Positions 7,091 to 8,674 of a DNA stretch of 8,674 bases are shown piece by piece; position 1 is the first letter of the stretch, and the number at the start of each line of letters is the position of its first letter. The stretch spans positions 1 to 8,674 of the forward strand of contig JAUIEM010000414.1 of the NCBI GenBank assembly GCA_030428695.1, given 5' to 3'. The notes below the pieces were generated by a model. That model was not told the origin of the DNA. It was given only the letters and a program-made list of their open reading frames with translations, and did no database searches. The translations under genes were made by a program, and so were the position numbers. This DNA comes from a bacterium. GTDB taxonomy: Bacteria; Planctomycetota; J058; JAJDCP01.

Positions 7091-7698
7091 CCCCCGAGGC
7101 GATCGCGGCGTTGGCCTGGGAGAAGATGGACGGGCTGTTGCCGGCGGTGGTGCAGGACGCCCGCAGCCTGCAGGTGCTGATGCTCGGCTACATGGACCGC
7201 GCCGCCCTGGAAGAGACGCTCGCCAGCCGGCGGGTGACCTTCTTCAGCCGCTCGAAGGGCCGGCTGTGGACCAAGGGCGAGAGCTCCGGGCACTTCCTCG
7301 CCCTCGAAGGCGTCGAGCCGGACTGCGACGGCGACGCCCTGCTCGTGCGGGCGACCCCCGCCGGGCCGACATGCCACCGCGAGACGGTCTCCTGCTTCGG
7401 CTCGGGGGACGCGCCGGGGCTCGGCTTCCTCGGCAAGCTCGGGCGCATCGTCGAGGAGCGGGAGAGCGCGCGCCCGGAGGGTTCCTACACCGCGAAGCTG
7501 TTCGCGGCCGGCATCCACCGCATCGCCCAGAAGGTCGGCGAGGAAGGGGTCGAGCTCGCCCTCGCGGCCAAGGACCCTGCGCTCGGGCCGGTGCTCGGCG
7601 AGGCCGCCGACCTCTTGTTCCACACCCTGGTGCTGCTGCGGGCGCGGGGCAGCTCGCTGGAGGCGGTGGTCGAGCGGCTGCGGGCGCGGCACGGCTAG
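7087..7698 (+). CDS. hisI: Bifunctional phosphoribosyl-AMP cyclohydrolase / phosphoribosyl-ATP pyrophosphatase HisIE
   Basis: Catalyses the second and third steps: removal of pyrophosphate from PR-ATP (C-terminal HisE domain) and ring opening of PR-AMP (N-terminal HisI domain). It is 203 residues, as in E. coli (203). HisI covers about 1-110, with [16 protein letters not shown] (54-69), the Mg site DCDGD (79-83) and the zinc cysteines C80, C96 (GPTCH) and C103. HisE covers about 113-203, an all-alpha MazG-like fold with GSYTAKLF (132-139), the acidic KVGEEGVEL (149-157) and EAADLLFH (172-179). The ATG overlaps the hisF stop by 4 nt, with GAGG at 7076-7079. It is the last gene of the operon, as in E. 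coli. Confidence 0.97.
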   Translation: MTPEAIAALAWEKMDGLLPAVVQDARSLQVLMLGYMDRAALEETLASRRVTFFSRSKGRLWTKGESSGHFLALEGVEPDCDGDALLVRATPAGPTCHRETVSCFGSGDAPGLGFLGKLGRIVEERESARPEGSYTAKLFAAGIHRIAQKVGEEGVELALAAKDPALGPVLGEAADLLFHTLVLLRARGSSLEAVVERLRARHG

Positions 7699-7720
7699 AG
7701 AAGGAGATCGCGCCGGACAG

Positions 7721-7748
7721 CGCGACGCCATCGATCCTGGCGTCACGC
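7721..7748. terminator. Possible hairpin terminator between convergent genes
   Basis: GACGCCA (7724-7730) pairs with TGGCGTC (7738-7744) around a 7-nt loop. A C-A mismatch and three more GC pairs (7720-7722 with 7746-7748) extend the stem. It lies 26 nt after the hisIE stop and before the - strand ASST stop at 7783, where a two-way terminator would be expected. There is no T-run, so it is a weak intrinsic terminator at best. A 10-bp palindrome TGCCCGGGCA follows at 7757-7766. Confidence 0.35.
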
Positions 7749-7782
7749 GGCACCATTGCCCGGGCAGCGGTACTTCCGCTTG

Positions 7783-8674
7783 TCAGGGGTAGAGATCGGG
7801 CAGCTTCTCGGCGCGGTAGATGATGCAGGACATCGTGCCCGTCGGGTCGTCGTAGAGCGCTTCGAACACCTTGACCGGTGGCGTGGTGCGGGTGACCTCC
7901 ACCAGCCGCGCCGACCGGCGCATCGGGGTGGGGAAGATCTTGAAGCCGTCGGTGACGAGGATGTTGCCGGTCTGGGGGAGCTCGTCGGCGTCGCTGACCG
8001 CGGCGGAGTAGAAGAGCTCGTCACCGGGCCCGCCGTAGCGCCAGATCTCCTCCACCCGCGTGCCGCCCCCGTCGATCGCGTAGATCACCGCCCGGCTATG
8101 GCTGCTCGCAGGGTTTACCGGAGGATCGAAGGGCGACGTGCGGTGGTTGCCGTTGTCGAACAGGAGGAGGTTCCCCGCTCTCGTCAACATCGGCGCGTGG
8201 GGGTGGAACGGCCAGGAGAGGCCCGGAGCGGCCTGCAGCAGTCGGTCCGACCAGGGGACCCCCCAGTTGTCGGGGGTGCCGAGGATCCAGATGAGGCTGC
8301 CCGTCGAGCGGTCGAGCTTGACGAGGCAATCCTGGTGACGCACCGAGACGATGTAGCTGTCGTCGCGCTCGTCGTAGATCACGCCGTTGCTGTGGGACCA
8401 GTCGCCGCCGACCGCGTTGTACCCGATGCGACGTGGATCGAGCACGTCGAGCAGGGACCACGAGCGCTCGATGGTGCCGTCACGGCGGAGCTCGACGACG
8501 AGGTCTCCGGTGATCTCCTTCGTGATGCGGGGGGGCCAGGGGGTCGGTGTCGCTCGACGGGAAGGCGGTGACCGTGCGCTTCTCCCGCGACAGCGTGAGG
8601 AGGTTGCCCGAGGGCATCTCGTAGACCTCGTGGTGGAAGCTGTCGGTCTGGACCGGGATGGCTGCAGCCGGCGG
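7783..8674 (-). CDS. Arylsulfotransferase (ASST) family protein, C-terminal part, frameshifted
   Basis: The gene runs in from the window's right edge and ends at TGA 7783-7785. ASST enzymes are six-bladed beta-propellers, often periplasmic, that move sulfate between phenols through a histidine. Three family-type histidine motifs are visible: DSFHHEVYEMPSGN (HH codons 8630-8635), DWSHSN (His codon 8392-8394) with VRHQD just after (Arg codon 8338-8340), and WPFHPHAPML (8197-8199 for the second His) followed by LLFDNGNHR. From memory these correspond to E. coli AssT His252, His356, Arg374 and His436. The reading frame is broken at a run of seven C (8529-8535 on +). From 8445 a GTG-started frame of 220 residues is open to the stop, but homology starts well upstream. 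The N-terminus and any signal peptide lie outside the window. Substrate is unknown; it is convergent to, and not part of, the his operon. Confidence 0.75.
   Translation of the reverse strand, partial: RRLQPSRSRPTASTTRSTRCPRATSSRCRGRSARSPPSRRATPTPWPPRITKEITGDLVVELRRDGTIERSWSLLDVLDPRRIGYNAVGGDWSHSNGVIYDERDDSYIVSVRHQDCLVKLDRSTGSLIWILGTPDNWGVPWSDRLLQAAPGLSWPFHPHAPMLTRAGNLLLFDNGNHRTSPFDPPVNPASSHSRAVIYAIDGGGTRVEEIWRYGGPGDELFYSAAVSDADELPQTGNILVTDGFKIFPTPMRRSARLVEVTRTTPPVKVFEALYDDPTGTMSCIIYRAEKLPDLYP
8529..8535 (-). other. Frameshift in a seven-C homopolymer within the ASST gene
   Basis: Before this run the coding frame reads TDPLAP; after it, the continuing homology (RITKEITGDLVVEL) lies one base on. 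Removing one C joins the two frames as DPLAPRITKEITGD with no loss of family text. Read unchanged, the first frame meets TGA at 8480-8482 about 17 codons later. It may be a sequencing or assembly error, a pseudogene mutation or slippage-based switching. Confidence 0.7.

Noticed and set aside
7701..7707. AAGGAGA after hisIE, looking like a ribosome site for another operon gene
   Set aside because: No start codon with a credible downstream frame follows within the usual distance; the next gene is convergent.
7756..8571. A 271-codon + strand open frame opposite the ASST gene
   Set aside because: Its composition is that of an antisense shadow, and the - strand carries clear ASST motifs over the same stretch.
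1..8674. CRISPR array, tRNA/rRNA gene, insertion sequence or phage attachment site
   Set aside because: No spaced direct repeats, no cloverleaf or rRNA segments, no transposase frames or terminal repeats were found when reading both strands.

Overview
The window is almost entirely one histidine biosynthesis operon on the + strand. Its order is TrpR-like regulator - hisG - hisD - hisC - hisB - hisH - hisA - hisF - hisIE, the gene order of the Escherichia coli his operon. It also has the enterobacterial-type gene fusions (bifunctional HisB, bifunctional HisIE) and a long-form HisG. The DNA is very GC-rich (about 70% by eye). Order, fusions and gamma-type protein sequences (notably HisC, HisB and HisF) suggest a high-GC gammaproteobacterium. 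A TrpR/YerC-type gene directly before hisG is, from memory, an arrangement seen in Xanthomonadaceae. A degenerate hexamer repeat in the hisC-hisB gap resembles intergenic repeats I associate with Chromatiales-like bacteria. I cannot settle the genus.

Layout: 1-190 is a regulatory region with two perfect inverted repeats. One (139-160) is an AT-richer palindrome 30 nt before the first start codon and is the best operator candidate. 191-7698 holds nine genes, most of them overlapping by 4-7 nt or separated by 2-10 nt, so they are probably co-transcribed and translationally coupled. The only real break is a 250-nt non-coding gap between hisC and hisB, containing nine degenerate hexamers and GC-rich hairpins. 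7699-7782 is a short convergent intergenic region with a possible terminator. 7783-8674 is the C-terminal part of an arylsulfotransferase-family (ASST) gene on the - strand. It is cut by the window edge and carries an apparent +1 frameshift in a run of seven C.

Together the his genes encode the whole route from PRPP + ATP to L-histidine: HisG, HisIE (PRA-PH then PRA-CH), HisA, HisHF, HisB (IGPD), HisC, HisB (HolP phosphatase), HisD. All family catalytic residues I checked are present. The TrpR-like protein in the first position, and the absence of a His-rich leader peptide, suggest repressor/operator control instead of E. coli-style attenuation.

I see no new multi-gene system here. The observations most worth a second look are the palindromic operator candidate, the repeat-bearing gap inside the operon, and the homopolymer frameshift in the ASST gene.
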